Positions 13,646 to 16,650 of a DNA stretch of 16,650 nt are shown here, piece after piece. The position numbers and the translations under genes are program-made. Position 1 is the stretch's first letter. The number at the start of each line of letters is the position of its first letter. The stretch is from an uncultured Porphyromonadaceae bacterium (GTDB taxonomy: Bacteria > Bacteroidota > Bacteroidia > Bacteroidales > Muribaculaceae): NCBI GenBank assembly GCA_947176285.1, contig CAMWQF010000028.1:1-16650 (forward strand). The letters are read 5' to 3'. The notes under the pieces were generated by a model that saw only the letters and a list, made by a program, of their open reading frames with translations, ran no database searches and was not told the DNA's origin.

Positions 13646-15367
13646 ATGAAAGTAAATAAAATCATATATTCTGTCGCTTTGGCTGCCGCTTTTGGTCTCA
13701 CTTCTTGCGGAAGCGATTTCCTCGGCACCCCGACCGACTCACGTGTGGAATTGGATTCTACCGACAAACTCCGTATGCTGCTCGTCTCTTCTTATCCGCA
13801 GAATAACTATGGATGGCCCTGTGAGTTGATGTCTGACAATATGGAAGATAATAATGCTCCGGATGCTGACGGTCTGCGTTACAACCTCAGTGCTTACGAC
13901 CGTGGTGATGACGAGATGTTCCGTTGGGAAGTTTGTCTTAGCAATACTTCTACTGATAGCCCTTCTTCAATCTGGGAGAGTCACTACGGTGCAATCGCCG
14001 GTGCAAATGCTGTGCTTCAGGTGATTGAAAAATGGGAAAGCGAGCGTCCTCTTAATTCCACTGAGTCTGCCATTAAGGGCGAGGCTCTGATGATCAGAAG
14101 CTATTGCCACTTCATACTTGCCCAAGTATTCTGCCATCCTTATCGTGGCGATGATACAAATGCTACACTCCTTGGTATTCCGTATATCAAGAAGCCGGAG
14201 ACTACTGTAAAGCCTATGTATCAGCGTGGCACTCTCAAAGAGACCTACGATAACATTCGCACCGATCTTGAGACCGCTCTTCCTTTGATTGATAATGGTC
14301 TATATGATATCCCTAAATATCACTTCAACAAGGCGGCTTCCGAGGCTTTTGCAGCCCGTTTTTATCTCATCACTCGCGAGTATGACAAGTGTCTCGAGCA
14401 TTGCAACAATGCTTTCGGTGGTGCTGATGTCGATCCCTCCTCATCTCTGAATACGATTTTCCAGAACCTTGGCAACTTCTATTATATCTCAGACTTCGGT
14501 AAGTTTGCTCAAGGTAGCGACAAACCTCGCAACTTAATGCTTCTTGCTACTTATTCAGTTGCTTTCCGTCATTACGCAGGAGGAAGAAGGTATGCAGTCA
14601 TCCGCGATGCTTTATCCTCAACAATACAAGGTTCTTCTCCGGCTTGGAGCAGTTTCACTTATCGCAAGACAAATGGAAAAGGTGGACTTTTCGTGATGCA
14701 TCCCTGTTTTAACGGTTCTTGCGGTAGCAATGGAAAGTCTGAATACGGAAGTTATTTCGCCGGTAATATTTCAGAGCAGTTTGAATACACCGACAAGATT
14801 GCAGGTATCGGTTATTGCCACGTGACTCGCTCAGAGTTTACTACTGAAGAAGTTCTTCTCACTCGTGCCGAGGCTAAACTCTTCCTTGGCGATATCAATG
14901 GTGCTGTTGCCGACCTCTCGATATGGGAAAAGGCGCGCCGTAATTGTCCGGATGCTGTTGGTAGCGAAGATCGTTTCGAAGACCTTACAGTGGATAATAT
15001 CCGTGATTTCTATGTCACTAAAAATCCGGGATATGGAATTGCCAAGACTATCAACATTGATATGATTTGTCCATCAAAATGGTCAATAGGTGGCAACGAT
15101 GCAATGGGTGTTCTACAATGTATCCAGCACTTCCGCCGTATCGAGATGCTTCATACAGGTATGCGTTGGTTCGATATCAAGCGTCTGGGTCTTGAATTCG
15201 ACCGTAAGATAGGAAAAGAAGGTATGGATCATCTTGGCATCTTCGATGAGCGCAAGGCAATCCAGATTCCTGCTGAGATCGTGGCTGCCGGAATGCAGCA
15301 GAATCCACGTCCCAAGCCGGAAGATACGAAGTTAGTGCCTCCAAGCGCTCTTACTATGGTACGCTGA
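13646..15367 (+). CDS. SusD/RagB-like substrate-binding lipoprotein
   Basis: The 573-residue protein has a lipoprotein signal peptide with lipobox LTSC (Cys21), then the typical SusD start GSDFLGTPTDSRVE. Family hallmarks include IKGEALMIRSYCHFILAQVFC near residue 145 (a TPR helix), EVLLTRAEAKLFLGD near 408, and the C-terminal signature RRIEMLHTGMRWFDIKRLGLEF near 497. SusD proteins sit on the cell surface as a hinged lid over the SusC barrel and bind the ligand before import. It follows the SusC gene by 71 nt and precedes the metallopeptidase by 35 nt, supporting one operon. The ligand class cannot be told from the protein itself. RagB-like peptide binding is suggested by the neighbouring peptidase. 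Confidence 0.94.
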   Translation: MKVNKIIYSVALAAAFGLTSCGSDFLGTPTDSRVELDSTDKLRMLLVSSYPQNNYGWPCELMSDNMEDNNAPDADGLRYNLSAYDRGDDEMFRWEVCLSNTSTDSPSSIWESHYGAIAGANAVLQVIEKWESERPLNSTESAIKGEALMIRSYCHFILAQVFCHPYRGDDTNATLLGIPYIKKPETTVKPMYQRGTLKETYDNIRTDLETALPLIDNGLYDIPKYHFNKAASEAFAARFYLITREYDKCLEHCNNAFGGADVDPSSSLNTIFQNLGNFYYISDFGKFAQGSDKPRNLMLLATYSVAFRHYAGGRRYAVIRDALSSTIQGSSPAWSSFTYRKTNGKGGLFVMHPCFNGSCGSNGKSEYGSYFAGNISEQFEYTDKIAGIGYCHVTRSEFTTEEVLLTRAEAKLFLGDINGAVADLSIWEKARRNCPDAVGSEDRFEDLTVDNIRDFYVTKNPGYGIAKTINIDMICPSKWSIGGNDAMGVLQCIQHFRRIEMLHTGMRWFDIKRLGLEFDRKIGKEGMDHLGIFDERKAIQIPAEIVAAGMQQNPRPKPEDTKLVPPSALTMVR

Positions 15368-15402
15368 TAAAACATAAAACGGAAAACTAATAACTGAAAA
15401 CT

Positions 15403-16572
15403 ATGAAAGTTTCAAAATATATAATGGCAGCAATGATCGCTCCTCTTCTCGCGTCTTGCTCCGAAGACAAACTTGGCCCGACTATCTTCCCTGAGGTGAG
15501 CGATGAGCCTGATCCAAGTTCATATACTTATAAGTTTGATAAATGGCTCAATCAGAACTTCCGTGATGTCTACAATGTAGATTTCAAATATCTCATGGAA
15601 GATGTGGAGGCTGATATGGAGTACAACCTCGTGCCTGCTACTTATGATAATGCACGCGACCTTGCTTTGCTGACAAAATACCTCTGGTATGATTCATATA
15701 AGGAATTGACTGGGGAGGACTTCATTAAGAGTTATGGTCCCCGTATCCTTCACCTTGTTGGTTCTCCGGCTTATAATCCGCAGACCGGAACTGAGACTCT
15801 CGGTTTGGCTGAAGGTGGTCTGAAGGTGACTCTGTTCAAGGTCAATGAAATGGATCTTGACGACATAAATATGCTGAATGAGTATTATTTCCGCACTATG
15901 CACCATGAGTTCGGACATATCCTCCACCAGACAAAGTCTTATCCTACTGATTTCAATCTCCTCTCTACTGGTCGTTACGATGACAGTTCTTGGCAGTCTA
16001 AGCAACCCGGTTATGTAGCCTCTCGCGGTTTCATCACTCCGTATGCTTCTTCTCAGGCTCGCGAGGACTTTGCAGAGACTATTGCAAACTATCTTACCCG
16101 CACTCCCGAGCAGATGGATCTTATCCTCTGGATGGCTAAGCAAGGTTGGACCACTGAGAGCGGTAAGGCTGATAATGAAGTCGAAGAAGATGACGCAAAC
16201 TACTACTGCTATTATGTCCTTGACGATCCTAAGAACCCTGAGAAAAGACATTATTTCTTCCACTCTCAGGAAAAAGCGTATAAGGACTATAGAATGGGTG
16301 TGATAGGTTTGAATGATGAATATCTCACTACAGTGGAAGCGGTTGAGGCATACCTCAAGCAGGTAAAAGAAAAATATGGTGAGGTTTATCCTGTTGAAGA
16401 TACCGACCAGATTAATGGCTACGAAGTGATTATGCAGAAGCAGTCGATTGCTCGCAACTGGTTTACTGACCAGTGGAAGATATCTTTCGACGATCTCCGC
16501 AATATTGTGCAGCGTCGCCAAAAGGACTTCGACATCAACGCTCTTCGCAACGAAGTCGAATCCATCCAGTAA
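15403..16572 (+). CDS. surface lipoprotein zinc metallopeptidase (Mx1 type)
   Basis: The 389-residue protein has a lipoprotein signal peptide with lipobox LASC (Cys19) followed by SEDK, an acidic stretch like the Bacteroidetes surface-export signal. The zinc motif is HEFGHILH: His168, Glu169 and His172, with His175 close by. REDFAETIANYL (about 220-231) supplies acidic residues, with Glu225 a plausible third ligand. This matches the putative zinc-binding metallopeptidases (Mx1-like family) that recur in Bacteroidales SusC/SusD loci. It would cut peptides or glycoproteins at the cell surface before import. It lies 35 nt after the SusD gene, with an A-rich gap. I see no further complete gene before the window ends 78 nt later, and the operon may continue. 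The assignment to a zinc peptidase is firm; the exact family is by pattern. Confidence 0.85.
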   Translation: MKVSKYIMAAMIAPLLASCSEDKLGPTIFPEVSDEPDPSSYTYKFDKWLNQNFRDVYNVDFKYLMEDVEADMEYNLVPATYDNARDLALLTKYLWYDSYKELTGEDFIKSYGPRILHLVGSPAYNPQTGTETLGLAEGGLKVTLFKVNEMDLDDINMLNEYYFRTMHHEFGHILHQTKSYPTDFNLLSTGRYDDSSWQSKQPGYVASRGFITPYASSQAREDFAETIANYLTRTPEQMDLILWMAKQGWTTESGKADNEVEEDDANYYCYYVLDDPKNPEKRHYFFHSQEKAYKDYRMGVIGLNDEYLTTVEAVEAYLKQVKEKYGEVYPVEDTDQINGYEVIMQKQSIARNWFTDQWKISFDDLRNIVQRRQKDFDINALRNEVESIQ

Positions 16573-16650
16573 GCCCGGAGGACTGAATATCTAGCCTCGG
16601 TGACACCGGAAAAGTATAAGTCGATAGTAAGCCCGGAGGGCTGAATATCT
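16568..16650 (+). repeat. 25-nt direct repeat, REP-like, running off the window
   Basis: Two copies at 16568-16592 and 16626-16650 are identical except for one base (A versus G at repeat position 16). Both contain AGCCCGGAGG and end CTGAATATCT, and their starts are 58 nt apart. The second copy holds a perfect hairpin, AGCCC-GGA-GGGCT; the single change weakens it in the first. Between them, CGGT-GAC-ACCG is another small hairpin. The first copy begins at the stop codon of the peptidase gene. The style resembles interspersed palindromic repeats common in Bacteroidales genomes. Confidence 0.85.

Noticed and set aside
15694..16521. Minus-strand ORF of 275 codons inside the metallopeptidase gene
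   Set aside because: It is antisense to a gene with an intact lipobox and zinc motif. The translation shows no family features.

Overview
The window reads as a chromosomal segment of a gut-type Bacteroidales bacterium. Muribaculaceae or a close relative is my best guess, from protein style only. The evidence is a SusC/SusD pair, several lipoproteins with Bacteroidetes-style signal peptides, a protease whose tail resembles a type IX secretion (T9SS) sorting signal, near-absence of Shine-Dalgarno sequences, and several copies of the Bacteroidetes -7 promoter element TAnnTTTG. I see no transposase, integrase, phage gene or CRISPR array.

Left block (about 94-6369, all minus strand, transcribed right to left): an acidic repeat protein, rsmI (16S rRNA 2'-O-methyltransferase), a coiled-coil lipoprotein, a GH13 neopullulanase/cyclomaltodextrinase-like amylase, a small SPOR-like lipoprotein, and a carboxy(nor)spermidine synthase of the saccharopine dehydrogenase family. 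Gaps are 26-83 nt until a hairpin terminator near 1339-1362. The last gene lies beyond that terminator and has its own -7 box. The genes look like a loose housekeeping and cell-envelope run rather than one pathway.

Middle (6370-7620): a divergent intergenic region with a -7 box for the acidic protein and a perfect hairpin upstream of a nucleoside (uridine-type) phosphorylase. A tRNA-Gln(UUG) follows, with a textbook Bacteroidetes promoter (TTTG-N20-TAACTTTG), encoded CCA and a strong terminator.

Right block (7714-16650, all plus strand): a secreted M6-family zinc metalloprotease with an Fn3-like module and a T9SS-like tail, then a double-hairpin terminator. A 458-nt intergenic region carries a candidate operator (direct repeats 22 nt apart), a -7 box and a leader of about 150 nt. 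It precedes a SusC-like TonB-dependent transporter, a SusD-like lipoprotein and a surface lipoprotein zinc metallopeptidase of the Mx1 type. The SusC-SusD-peptidase trio is probably one operon, suggesting uptake of peptides or glycopeptides rather than starch. The adjacent M6 protease could supply the extracellular cleavage step. That link is inference from proximity and strand.

Intergenic DNA is rich in short tandem or palindromic repeats: TTAAACNN octamers at two sites, CAATTCT heptamers, a GCATGC palindrome, and a 25-nt direct repeat after the last gene that looks like an interspersed REP-type element running off the window.
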